A stretch of DNA of 64,000 nucleotides, taken from assembly GCA_041399065.1 (NCBI GenBank), contig JAWKTN010000002.1, positions 496,001 to 560,000 of the forward strand. The letters run 5' to 3'. Positions 46,028 to 54,832 of the stretch are shown here, piece after piece (position 1 is the first letter of the stretch; the number at the start of each line of letters is the position of its first letter). The position numbers were made by a program, and so were the translations under genes. Under the pieces are notes generated by a model. The model was not told the origin of the DNA. It was given only the letters and a program-made list of their open reading frames with translations, and searched no databases. Origin of the DNA: JAGQPD01 sp020426865. Its GTDB lineage: Bacteria; Planctomycetota; Planctomycetia; Pirellulales; Pirellulaceae.

Positions 46028-47161
46028 CTACACACGAGCAACTTCACGCGTGATGAAGCTCCGTATGGTCTGACCGATCTGCGTGACGTGTTCACGGGTC
46101 ATCTCCGGATACATGGGCAAGGAAAGTATTTCCTGCGACAACTTGGTGCAAACGGGAACTTCAAAGGGATACGTTGGCGCATCGACGAACGGCACCGCGG
46201 TCGGCAGCGGATTCGGATAATGAATGCCGCCAAAGATGTCATTCTCCGCCAAATAGGCCAACAACGCGTCTCGCTGAGCATGCCTGACGACGAACAAATG
46301 ATATACGTGACGCATGTCATCGTTTTCCGACGGCAGGATCAGTTCAATGTCTGCCAATTCCTCGCGATACCAGGCGGCAACCTGGCGGCGCTGAACCGTC
46401 CACGACTCGATGTGCTGCATCTTCGCCAATAACACACACGCCTGGAGCGTATCCAAGCGGCAGTTGTAACCCAGGAGATCGTGTTGGTTCTTGACCCTTT
46501 GACCGTAGTTGCGGAGCAGTCTCAGTCGATCGGCCAAGGCAGCATCCTTGGTTACAACTGCCCCGCCATCACCGAAGGCTCCCAGGTTCTTTCCCGGATA
46601 GAAGCTGAAGCAGCCAATGTCGCCAAATGAACCGCAACGCTGGCTGCCGATTTCCGCTCCGTGCGCCTGAGCGGCGTCTTCAACAACCTTCAACCCGTGG
46701 CGGTCGGCAATTTCCCTGATCTCCCACATCCGAGCAGGCTGGCCGTAAAGGTGCACCGGAATGATGGCCTTGGTTCGCTGAGTGATCGCGTCCTCGATCA
46801 ATGTCGGGTCGATATTGAAGTCTGTCGGGTCGACGTCAACGAATACTGCCTGGGCACCCGTGTAGGCAATCGCGAAGGCTGTCGCGGCAAAAGAGTTGCC
46901 GGCCGTAATCACCTCGTCACCCGGGCCAACCTCCAGTGCCCGCAGCGCCAGATGAATGGCATCCGTTCCATTGGCGACGCCAATACAATGTGGCACCTGA
47001 CAGTATTCCGCGAATTGCTCCTCGAACTGCCCAACTTCAGTACCCAGGATATAACGACCAGCGTCGATGACATCCCCAATGCGACGCAATACGTCGTCCT
47101 TTATCGCCCGGGATTGAGTGGCAAGATCAACCAGTGGAATCATCATGGGTCGCTGCAACAT
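46028..47161 (-). CDS. DegT/DnrJ/EryC1/StrS sugar aminotransferase (WbpE-like)
   Basis: 377 residues of the PLP-dependent sugar aminotransferase family: GRYILGTEVGQFEEQFA, GVANGTDAIHLALRA, VVEDAAQAHGAEIG and the PLP-binding lysine in SFYPGKNLGAFGDGG. It transfers an amino group to a keto nucleotide sugar in the cytoplasm. With the oxidoreductase and acetyltransferase genes immediately upstream, it fits the WbpB-WbpE-WbpD route to UDP-2,3-diacetamido-2,3-dideoxy uronic acid, but a related 3-amino sugar is possible. ATG 47161 has GAGAG just upstream; ATGs at 47146 and 47143 are alternatives. Confidence 0.85.
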   Translation of the reverse strand: MLQRPMMIPLVDLATQSRAIKDDVLRRIGDVIDAGRYILGTEVGQFEEQFAEYCQVPHCIGVANGTDAIHLALRALEVGPGDEVITAGNSFAATAFAIAYTGAQAVFVDVDPTDFNIDPTLIEDAITQRTKAIIPVHLYGQPARMWEIREIADRHGLKVVEDAAQAHGAEIGSQRCGSFGDIGCFSFYPGKNLGAFGDGGAVVTKDAALADRLRLLRNYGQRVKNQHDLLGYNCRLDTLQACVLLAKMQHIESWTVQRRQVAAWYREELADIELILPSENDDMRHVYHLFVVRHAQRDALLAYLAENDIFGGIHYPNPLPTAVPFVDAPTYPFEVPVCTKLSQEILSLPMYPEMTREHVTQIGQTIRSFITREVARV

Positions 47162-47183
47162 ATTTTCTCTCAAATCGTCTTTC

Positions 47184-47771
47184 TCAAATCACACGTAGAA
47201 CACGCATCTGGGCCGTTTGGCCGCAGCTTGCACAGTCCGACAGGTCGTGGCTTCCCGGCAACGGCACACCGCAGTTGCAAACGTCCGCAACTCGCACCGC
47301 AGGGGTCCCAACGACCAAGGCGTAGGCCGGAACATCGCGAGTCACCAAGGCCCCTGCCCCCACCATACAAAACTCACCTAACTCGACACCGGGTCCAATC
47401 GTGGCCGACGCCCCGATCGAAGCCCCTTTTCGCACGATGGTCCTGCAAAGCCAGTTTTCCACGCGGGCATAGCGATCTCGCACTGACTCCATACGTGGCG
47501 ACCTTGGATATCGATCATTGGTAAATGTCACGCGAGGTCCCACAAACACGTCATCTTCTATGACAATCCCATCCCAGATGCAGACCGCATTTTTCACAGT
47601 AACGTTGTTCCCCACCACCGCGCCGGACTCCACGAACGCGTGGTCGCCCAGGTTGACTCGTGCACCGATGGAGGCCCCCTTCATTACGTGAGCATAAGCC
47701 CAAATGCGAGTTTCCTTGCCAATCGTTTCCGATTCGACCAATGCCGTTGGATGCTGATAAAAGTCCGCCAC
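47184..47771 (-). CDS. Hexapeptide-repeat sugar N-acetyltransferase (WbpD-like) with Cys4 tail
   Basis: 195 residues with a left-handed beta-helix built from hexapeptide repeats (IGARVNLGDHAFVESGAVVG, IGPGVELGEFCMVGAGALV) and a loop with FTNDRYPR, as in WbpD/WlbB-type UDP-3-amino-sugar acetyltransferases. The likely reaction is acetyl-CoA-dependent N-acetylation of the amino group added by the neighbouring aminotransferase. The C-terminus has a CxC and a CxxC pair (Cys165, 167, 180, 183), which could form a small zinc ribbon. The GTG start at 47771 is the first possible start after an in-frame stop. It ends 22 bases before the aminotransferase gene. Confidence 0.83.
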   Translation of the reverse strand: MADFYQHPTALVESETIGKETRIWAYAHVMKGASIGARVNLGDHAFVESGAVVGNNVTVKNAVCIWDGIVIEDDVFVGPRVTFTNDRYPRSPRMESVRDRYARVENWLCRTIVRKGASIGASATIGPGVELGEFCMVGAGALVTRDVPAYALVVGTPAVRVADVCNCGVPLPGSHDLSDCASCGQTAQMRVLRVI

Positions 47772-47851
47772 GTCCCGCCACCCGAATCACTAGTTCTCAA
47801 CTGCCATTTCGTCCCCCGCCACCTCGTCACCCGCCACGCCCGTATTGGCAG

Positions 47852-48931
47852 CTAACCCGCGGCGATCGACGCCGGCCGCGCACGCTTCCTCACGAGATGA
47901 CTGTCGGTTCGACTCCAATGGGGTACTCGCACGCATGACCCTCCCAACCGTAGCGACTCACCCGCCGCTTCCAGCACCTCGACGACTCGCAGTCCGTTGA
48001 TTCCATCGGTAAGCGGGACACCGCCGTCGGTGATCGCCCGAATGAAATCGTTACATTCGGCGGCGAGCGGTTCGAATTGCTCCAATCGCGGACTGTACAT
48101 ATCGCCGTAGCGGTAGCTGTACTGGAATTCGCCGAAACTGTTGGTGGGAGGTGCTTCCACGCCTCGGTCATATACTTTGATCTTCTCCAGCGGCTCCAAA
48201 TCGTCGTACACGACCATTTTCTCGCTTCCCACCACGGTCATCTCACGGTCCTTGCGCGGGTCGAGCCAACTAACGTGGACGATCCCCAAGCGGTCCCCGG
48301 GGAAGTGCAACGTCAAATTACAGACATCTTGAATTCCCGCATTCAAGTACGACGAGCCACAACAACTGACCGCCAAGGGCGACGTGCCCAACAGATCGAT
48401 CATCACCGACACGTCGTGGGGGGCCAAATCCCACAGGGCATTGACGTCGCGGCGAACGGGCCCCAGGTTCAACCGTTTCGAACTGATGTAATAGATGTCT
48501 CCGAGTGCTCCCGTGCGAATCAGCTCCCGCAGCTTGTTGACGGGCGACGAATGCAAAAACACGTGACCGACAAATAGTGTCAGCCCCTTTAGATCAGCCA
48601 GCTCGATCAGCTCACGACATTCGTCCGAATTCGTCGCCAGCGGCTTTTCGACAAATACGTGCTTTCCGTGGGCCAGCGCCGATTTGGCCATCGCGAAATG
48701 CGTTTTGGTCGGCGTGGCGATCACCACGGCATCCACGTCGTCGCCCGACAGGACATCGTCTATTTCATCCGTGGGACGAATCGCAGGAAACTGTGAAGCG
48801 ATATTCTTCAACCGCGACGCATCGCGGTCGCATACATACGTCACATCGCAGGCCGGGTTCCGCGCCAGGCAACGAACCAGATTCGGCCCCCAGTATCCCA
48901 ACCCGACAACACCAATTCGAACGTTCGACAT
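47852..48931 (-). CDS. Gfo/Idh/MocA family oxidoreductase (WbpB-like)
   Basis: 359 residues. The N-terminal Rossmann fold shows GVVGLGYWGPNLVR and VVIATPTKTHFAMA; the family EKP motif is present as VEKPLATNSDECRELI, and the C-terminal half has the usual mixed sheet. WbpB-type members oxidise C3 of UDP-GlcNAcA with NAD before transamination. Its place directly before the acetyltransferase and aminotransferase genes supports that role, but other sugar oxidations are possible. ATG 48931 begins MSNVRIGVVG. The gene for the UDP-sugar 6-dehydrogenase that would supply the uronic acid is not in the window. Confidence 0.84.
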   Translation of the reverse strand: MSNVRIGVVGLGYWGPNLVRCLARNPACDVTYVCDRDASRLKNIASQFPAIRPTDEIDDVLSGDDVDAVVIATPTKTHFAMAKSALAHGKHVFVEKPLATNSDECRELIELADLKGLTLFVGHVFLHSSPVNKLRELIRTGALGDIYYISSKRLNLGPVRRDVNALWDLAPHDVSVMIDLLGTSPLAVSCCGSSYLNAGIQDVCNLTLHFPGDRLGIVHVSWLDPRKDREMTVVGSEKMVVYDDLEPLEKIKVYDRGVEAPPTNSFGEFQYSYRYGDMYSPRLEQFEPLAAECNDFIRAITDGGVPLTDGINGLRVVEVLEAAGESLRLGGSCVRVPHWSRTDSHLVRKRARPASIAAG

Positions 48932-48994
48932 GACTGTTTATCTCACCCCCGCGAAGAAGTTCTTGCTTTGCTCGTAACGGCGACCGCTTGCTCG

Positions 48995-49735
48995 TCAACT
49001 CGTCGCCGCCAACAGTTGCCCCAGGATGGCCCATGGCGTCTTGGCAAGAATGAAGGTATCCAGCCATAACGAACACTGATGTGCATACCTTGCATCAAGC
49101 TCCATCATCTCCTGAAACGTGGTGCGGTTCTTGCCACTAACTTGCCAGAGTCCTGTCATTCCCGGCTTGACGTGAAACCGGCAACGGTGGGCGGGAGCAT
49201 AATCGGCCGGCAGGATCACGTCCGGACGTGGCCCAACCAGACTCATTTCGCCCGTCAATACATTTAGCAGCTGTGGTAACTCGTCAATCGCCAGCTTGCG
49301 CATCCATTTTCCCAAGGGCACCATTTCGGCATCACGAGACAACTTGGTCATTCCGCCATTGCTTTGCATCTGTTGCTTGACATAATCTACGTGCAACCCT
49401 TGATCCGCAGTCGTGCGCAATGTACGGAACTTCCAAATGACAAAGGGTTCGCCATCCAAACCGTACCGCTCCTGCCGAAAAAATACGGGCCCGCCTGTCC
49501 CCACGCGAATGATCAGCGAGACCAACAAGAACAACGGAGACAGGAGGATCAGACCAGCAATCGCCCCCGCAATATCGAACACTCTTTTCCATGTCGGATC
49601 CGACCATTCGACCGCGAAAGCACATGCGTCCGCTTTCGACTCGTCGCCATTTCGCACAGCGATGCTCCCGTCGTCCTCACGAAGGGTGCTATTTGCCACC
49701 GCAACGTCAGCTAATTCCATACTCGACTGATACAC
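48995..49735 (-). CDS. Initiating sugar transferase (polyprenyl glycosylphosphotransferase), System B
   Basis: 246 residues of the short WcaJ/WbaP catalytic type. One membrane hairpin (IAGAIAGLILLSPLFLLVSL, about 54-75) is followed by the catalytic domain with FFRQERYG, WKFRTLR, IDELPQLLNVLTGEMSLVGPRPD and KPGMTGLWQVSGKN. It transfers a sugar-phosphate to undecaprenyl phosphate and starts repeat synthesis. The first 45 residues are polar and carry no recognised domain, unlike the System A enzyme. The GTG start at 49735 has GAGG five to six bases upstream, better placed than the ATG at 49720. It follows the Wzc-like gene by 12 bases. Confidence 0.88.
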   Translation of the reverse strand: MYQSSMELADVAVANSTLREDDGSIAVRNGDESKADACAFAVEWSDPTWKRVFDIAGAIAGLILLSPLFLLVSLIIRVGTGGPVFFRQERYGLDGEPFVIWKFRTLRTTADQGLHVDYVKQQMQSNGGMTKLSRDAEMVPLGKWMRKLAIDELPQLLNVLTGEMSLVGPRPDVILPADYAPAHRCRFHVKPGMTGLWQVSGKNRTTFQEMMELDARYAHQCSLWLDTFILAKTPWAILGQLLAATS

Positions 49736-49747
49736 AATATCCTCACT

Positions 49748-51985
49748 CTAAATCAGTTTCTGCAACCAGACCGGGAGATACCGCCGCTCACCGTACACGA
49801 CACAACCAATCAAGTTCGCACCGGCGCTCTCCAAGTCGCGCTTGAGCCGCTCGATGGTTTCGCTGCGAGTCTTTTCCGCCTCTACGGCCAAGAGCACCGC
49901 GTCACATTGACAGGCAACGCTTAACGCGGAACTCGTACCGTCGTCCTCAGAAAGCTCGGTGATCACTAACCCGTACTCGTTCAATAGCGGAGAAATCTCC
50001 TTCTTCAATCCACGTATGTCCATCGTTTGTGCCGAGATTTCCGTTCCAGCTGGTAACAGGGAAAGATTCGGAAATCCAGAACTTCGCACGCAACGGGCAA
50101 TCTCGACCGTTCCCTCCATGGCGTCTGCCAACCCTATGGCACCATTGATGCCAAAACGATTTCCCACCCTTCGGTTCTGCGCGTCGCCGTCCACCAATAA
50201 CACCGGTTGCTGGTTCCAGCGCAACACACTCATCGCCAGATCGGAGGCGATCGATCCCTTCGACTTGCTCGCGTCGCAGTTCAATACCGCCACCGTTATC
50301 GCTCGACGCGCTTGGCTCGGACTCGCCGACGCCGTATCGCGATCGGGACCCAATACGGTCCGCAGCCGCGACCCAGTCGGGATGTCAATGTCCAGCTGGC
50401 CGATCTCGCGCCGGCGACGCTCAATCGGCGGAAACGACGCCACCACCGGCAACGACAGCGATCGCTCCAATTGCTCACGACCACGTACCGTTTGATCCGT
50501 CTGATCCCGCACGACGGCCAACGCAATTCCCAATAACCCTCCCAACAAAATACTTCCCATCAATACGAGCTGCTTGTTGGGACTGACCGGTTTCTCGACG
50601 TACGTTGCCGGTTGCTGCAGGTTGATGCTCGATATCTGCTCCTCCTGCATCTCCTTGTCCAGCCGAGCCTGTTCCAGCTTTTCCACGTGAGTTCGATACT
50701 TCGTCTCCAGCGTATCGACTTCACGCTGCAACTCCCGCACCTCCAGCTCCTGGCCGTTGAGCAAACGAATTCGCTCCTGCAACGCTGCGTATTGGCCATG
50801 TACCGCCTCCTGCTGCTTTTGAAGCGCTTTGTAGTTGGCCTGTTCACGAAGAAAGTCCCCCATCAAATCCTGACGGATGGGATTGGGGGCGTCGGTCGTC
50901 TCCGGTCGCTCCTCCGGCTGCCGATCCAAGATCCGTTCGATTTCGCCCCGCTGCTGCCGCACCTGCTGCACAGCCGGATGCTGCGGATTCATTCTGGCCA
51001 ACAACTCCTGTTCACGAATCTCCAAATCGTAGAGCTGCTGCCGCATCCCGTCGCGCAACGAGTTGGAACTGCGCGTCGTACTTGTCACGACATTCTTTGG
51101 CAGCTCAACGATCGTCGTCTGCAATTCTGCCATCCGCGCCTTGCCATGCTCCAACTGCCGGTCGATATCCAACGTCTGCAGTTCCACACTGCCCAATTCC
51201 TGGAGTAGAATCTCGCGAGCACCGGCAATGTCCGCCAAACCGTATTCGTTCTTTTTTTCTTTCAGTAATCGCGAGGCCTCCGTCAGCTGCCCATGCAATC
51301 GTTCGGTTTGTTGCTGGAAGAACTCGTGCGACCCGGCCGTGCGACTCAATTTCACATGCTGTTCGAAGAATGCATTGGTGGCGCTGGAAACAATTCGCTG
51401 CGCCAACAGAGGACTGGAGGCACGAACTCGTACGGAAACAACGTTCGATCGCCGTGCCGCCTCCGACTCCAGTCGACCGCTCAGCCGCCGGACCGCCCGT
51501 TCCCGACGTGAAATGGGATCCGCAATACCGGCCCACGCCAAACCGTCGTATAGGGCCGATTCCGCCGCTGATCGCACACGCGTCAGGATGTTTTCCCGCG
51601 GCTCCGGTTCGTCCGCCGCGCCCCCCGTCACCCGCGGCGGCTCGCCGTTGGGGGTCGGGCGGTGCCGTGCGGCACGCTTGAGAATTTCGTCCGGCCCCAA
51701 CGCGTCCACGACGCGCTGGACCGTCTCCCGGCTGTTCAGTATTTCCACTACCGAATTGACCTCTTCCTCCTGCTGTTTTTGAAACATCACTGTCTCACCC
51801 GTCGTGGCGGTGGGATCCAAAGTCACGTTTTCGTGCCCAATTCGCACCAGCAGTTTTGCCTCCGATTCGTAGGTGCGCGGCCAGAAACGCAATGCCAGTA
51901 AGGCGAACAACGGGACAACAATTACCGCCACCGCGATTCGCCATCGATGACGAACAATTGCCACAATCACGTCACTAAATCTCAT
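49748..51985 (-). CDS. Wzc-like polysaccharide co-polymerase with degenerate ATPase domain
   Basis: 745 residues. Helix 1 is at about 14-33, followed by a Wzz domain containing TLDPTATTGET and a long coiled-coil/GNVR region. Helix 2 is near 475-495, and a cytoplasmic BY-kinase-like domain covers about 560-745. In that domain the Walker A segment reads CDASKSKGSIASD rather than GxxxxGK[ST]. Walker A' LLVDGDAQN is kept, Walker B has become LVITELSEDD, and there is no C-terminal tyrosine cluster. It therefore probably controls chain length without normal autophosphorylation. It is the first gene of System B, after a 415-bp gap, and resembles the separate Wzz and CpsD-like proteins of System A. 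Confidence 0.85.
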   Translation of the reverse strand: MRFSDVIVAIVRHRWRIAVAVIVVPLFALLALRFWPRTYESEAKLLVRIGHENVTLDPTATTGETVMFQKQQEEEVNSVVEILNSRETVQRVVDALGPDEILKRAARHRPTPNGEPPRVTGGAADEPEPRENILTRVRSAAESALYDGLAWAGIADPISRRERAVRRLSGRLESEAARRSNVVSVRVRASSPLLAQRIVSSATNAFFEQHVKLSRTAGSHEFFQQQTERLHGQLTEASRLLKEKKNEYGLADIAGAREILLQELGSVELQTLDIDRQLEHGKARMAELQTTIVELPKNVVTSTTRSSNSLRDGMRQQLYDLEIREQELLARMNPQHPAVQQVRQQRGEIERILDRQPEERPETTDAPNPIRQDLMGDFLREQANYKALQKQQEAVHGQYAALQERIRLLNGQELEVRELQREVDTLETKYRTHVEKLEQARLDKEMQEEQISSINLQQPATYVEKPVSPNKQLVLMGSILLGGLLGIALAVVRDQTDQTVRGREQLERSLSLPVVASFPPIERRRREIGQLDIDIPTGSRLRTVLGPDRDTASASPSQARRAITVAVLNCDASKSKGSIASDLAMSVLRWNQQPVLLVDGDAQNRRVGNRFGINGAIGLADAMEGTVEIARCVRSSGFPNLSLLPAGTEISAQTMDIRGLKKEISPLLNEYGLVITELSEDDGTSSALSVACQCDAVLLAVEAEKTRSETIERLKRDLESAGANLIGCVVYGERRYLPVWLQKLI

Positions 51986-52400
51986 TCAACGCACCTCTAT
52001 CTAACCGCATTCAGGTAACCCAAACACGAGATCACCCGACTCGGCTTCGCGCCGTCGGTTGCTCCCGTCCACACGGAACTCGCATTGAGCTCCAGGGGAG
52101 CTAATTCAGATAATGGGCATGCGTCACCTGTCGCTCGCCCACTCGCCTTCCTCGCTCTGCGAAGCGGTCCATCAACACACAGGCCGGCCCAATCACCAAA
52201 CTTCACCTAATCGGCAAACCCTGCGTATTCCACAAATATTATTGCAACCAGCCCAATTCGCAACCGAAATCCTGGGCATTTCCACCAAGACACGAAGATC
52301 CGCCATATCAAATACCACTCGATCTAAGGGGTTCGCACGACCTTACAAAGTCCCTCAATCGACGGCGAAACCAACGATTGCCGCCGAAAGTTGTGTAAAA
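51986..52400 (-). promoter_or_regulatory. 415-bp gap between the two polysaccharide systems; structured leader of System B
   Basis: No gene is seen. Two good stems lie upstream of the Wzc-like start. One is at 52036-52058 (CCGAC and GGC pairing with GCC and GTCGG, with a two-base bulge). The other is at 52088-52102 (AGCTCC, loop AGG, GGAGCT). An 8-bp palindrome GGCCGGCC occurs near 52183-52190. At the System A end, CGGCG/CGCCG (52363-52367 and 52382-52386) just after the GT2 stop could be a weak terminator. The AT-rich stretch near 52232-52245 may hold the promoter, but no hexamer pair is convincing. Confidence 0.45.
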
Positions 52401-53408
52401 TCAGGTCGGAGGCACCATTCGCTTTCGTGCCATCTCCCGCGCCCCGCGATCAATCGCCACACCATTGGGCTCCACCCGATTGCCACATAAGATTTGTGTT
52501 AACCCTTCACGGAGAAAGCTCGTCCCGATTCTCGCTCGAGAGGCCCCGTCCCAAATTTGCGTTTCAGAACCGGTCCATTTGAGCCACCACGAGCGGGGCA
52601 GACGTACAAAAAATGTCTGTCCAAAGCGCAGCCACCAGACGAAAAGAAATCGCCACCGCCCGTAGTGTCCGATCTCCAATCTCGCCAAGCCGCGGCCGAT
52701 GTTTTCCGCCAAATCAAGAAAATATGCCGGTCGCAGCCGTTCCCGTCGGATCACGTGATAGATCACCGCCGACGGTTCGTACCAGGCGTCGATTCCCATC
52801 GCCCGCATGCGATGATATAGGTCCGTGTCCTCGCCACGTTCGGCCGCCAGCGCGCGGAAATGGCCGATGCGCGCAAAGACGTTGGTATGCACCAACATGT
52901 TTCCGGTGCTGGGTGCAAACCGGCGGTCGTAGAATCGCGCCGGTTGCGAAACCGATTCACTCAATAACATCCGACACGTTGGTGCGTCATCCAAGTTTCC
53001 CCCATTGGGAAAACAAAGTCGAACGGAGCCTCCCACACAAAGGACGCCGCGCGATTCGGCGGCCCCCAGCAATTGGGCCAGCCATTCAGGAGACGCAACC
53101 TGGTCGTCGTCAAAAAACGCAATCCAACGGCCCCGGGCCACAGCCAAACCGCGATTGCGCGCCGCAACGATCCCACGTACCGGCTCGATTGCCGTCACAA
53201 TCGACTGCGCTGACCCCCGTGCAACCGTTCCGATTACCTCGGTTGTGTTGTCGGTCGAACCGTTGTCTACGATCACTATCTCGTAAGAAAATCGAGCGCC
53301 GGTCACTTGTGCAGCGAGGCTCTCAAGCGCCGCCAATAACGGCGATGAGCGATTGTACGTACAAACAATTACGCTTAAGTCGGGCGCTGATATCGAACCG
53401 TCTCGCAT
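52401..53408 (-). CDS. Glycosyltransferase family 2, System A
   Basis: 335 residues with a GT-A fold: DLSVIVCTYNRSSPL at the start, IVDNGSTDNTTEVI, and the metal-binding FFDDDQVASPEWL. A later ERGEDTDLYHRM supplies the ED motif. A short hydrophobic stretch near the C-terminus (FFVRLPRSWWLKW region) may touch the membrane. It probably adds one sugar to the System A repeat. ATG 53408 lies two bases after the stop of the polymerase gene and is preferred to a start at 53447 inside it. It is the last gene of System A. Confidence 0.86.
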   Translation of the reverse strand: MRDGSISAPDLSVIVCTYNRSSPLLAALESLAAQVTGARFSYEIVIVDNGSTDNTTEVIGTVARGSAQSIVTAIEPVRGIVAARNRGLAVARGRWIAFFDDDQVASPEWLAQLLGAAESRGVLCVGGSVRLCFPNGGNLDDAPTCRMLLSESVSQPARFYDRRFAPSTGNMLVHTNVFARIGHFRALAAERGEDTDLYHRMRAMGIDAWYEPSAVIYHVIRRERLRPAYFLDLAENIGRGLARLEIGHYGRWRFLFVWWLRFGQTFFVRLPRSWWLKWTGSETQIWDGASRARIGTSFLREGLTQILCGNRVEPNGVAIDRGAREMARKRMVPPT

Positions 53409-53410
53409 CG

Positions 53411-54832
53411 TCAACCGTCCACAGAATCGATACGGGTCCAACGCCAACCGATGTCGCGACCGATGCCATCCGGACGGCCCGGACCGTCTTTATCCCATCC
53501 CCAACGATGATTCCCCTCAAACTCCGTGCCGACCACCATTGGGACCGGAGCAAAGAACGCCAGTTGACAAAACGTGACTCCCAAGAAAAATGCCGGCAAT
53601 GTGGCATCCACGGTCGCCGATTCCATCAATCCGTACAACATCGCGGCCACCATCAAGACCGCGTAAAAAGCCCATCCCGTATCGCCTGTCACACCAAATA
53701 GCCGCAGGCTGCGCGATAGCGACAGAATGATCATGGGCAACATCATGCACCAACCTACCAATCCTAACATCAGATAGAAATCGATGTAGGCCGAGTGCGA
53801 CGACAACACCGACCAATCCAAGGCGTCAAATAACGACTCAACATTCTCCTCGGTCCAATACGTCTGATAGCCATGGCCTAACCACATGCGAGGCTCTGTA
53901 CTGGTCAATACGTGATTCCAAATCGGTATCCGTCCCGAAAATGAGCTCGCTTCCTCCACGCGACCAATCAATACCACCGGCGATAACCGTTCCCTAAAAT
54001 CAAACCCAACCAAAAAAGCCGTATACAGAACGATGACACCTGCCGTCGCACCCAGAAGCCCGGTCAGCACCCGAAACCGAATCGGTGTCTGCAACCACCA
54101 CAACGTGAACGCCCCAAGGACCGCCGCCCCCACCGCCGTCCGTGATTTGGTCATGACCAAAAAGCTAAACATGACCACCATCCACACCAATAAGATCCCC
54201 GTGTACCCCCCCGCCTGCTTCCGTAGACTGTTCGCCGCCAGAAATGCGATCGCCAAATGATACCCCTGAGCGTTCGGATGCATCGTCCCCGCAAATCGAT
54301 ACTCGCCGACCCAAGGCCGAAATGTCCCGTGAGCCAATTCCGCCACAACTCCCAACATCAAGAACCATGACGGCAATAATAGGCACAACAGGCACACCTG
54401 CCGCGGACCTAACGTACGCGCCACCCCAATGGCGCCAATAAAACAGAAAACCAACACCAGCACTCGCCGCAACGTAATCGCCGGCTCTAGGGACCAGGTG
54501 ACCGATGCGATGCTGTAGGCAAACAGCGCCAAGACAAACCAGGGAAGCAATCCATGGATCCGGACGCGATTGCCATTCGGCCAGGCAACCAATACGCCCC
54601 CCATACCCGCCAACATGATGAATCCAAACCGCCGCCAAATGTGCCCACCACCCGTGCTCGCCGACATCTCCTCAACCTCCGCCGCGAATTCCGGCATCGT
54701 CGAGGTCTCCCAGCGATGATCCGCCCAGAAATACGTGGTGGCTATCACCACCAGAGCCAGTCCAAACATCCACCACGCGGCACCGCCGATCAACGTTATC
54801 GGCCGCTGCTCGTTCACCGGAACCGTAATCAT
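53411..54832 (-). CDS. O-antigen ligase/Wzy-type polymerase, System A
   Basis: 473 residues with about 12 membrane helices. Family blocks are SVTWSLEPAITLRRV, TMHPNAQGYHLAIA, VMTKSRTAVG, LGHGYQTYW and the loop SSHSAYIDFYLMLGLVG with its conserved His. The protein is probably the repeat polymerase or a ligase at the outer face of the cytoplasmic membrane. Block order and spacing match the System B protein at 44642. The start ATG 54832 overlaps the stop of the upstream GT2 gene as ATGA, and the following GT2 begins two bases after its stop, so the set is tightly coupled. Confidence 0.84.
   Translation of the reverse strand: MITVPVNEQRPITLIGGAAWWMFGLALVVIATTYFWADHRWETSTMPEFAAEVEEMSASTGGGHIWRRFGFIMLAGMGGVLVAWPNGNRVRIHGLLPWFVLALFAYSIASVTWSLEPAITLRRVLVLVFCFIGAIGVARTLGPRQVCLLCLLLPSWFLMLGVVAELAHGTFRPWVGEYRFAGTMHPNAQGYHLAIAFLAANSLRKQAGGYTGILLVWMVVMFSFLVMTKSRTAVGAAVLGAFTLWWLQTPIRFRVLTGLLGATAGVIVLYTAFLVGFDFRERLSPVVLIGRVEEASSFSGRIPIWNHVLTSTEPRMWLGHGYQTYWTEENVESLFDALDWSVLSSHSAYIDFYLMLGLVGWCMMLPMIILSLSRSLRLFGVTGDTGWAFYAVLMVAAMLYGLMESATVDATLPAFFLGVTFCQLAFFAPVPMVVGTEFEGNHRWGWDKDGPGRPDGIGRDIGWRWTRIDSVDG

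Noticed and set aside
51986..52400. Short open frames in the 415-bp gap between the two polysaccharide systems
   Set aside because: They are brief, lack ribosome sites and protein-like composition, and overlap the hairpin leader.
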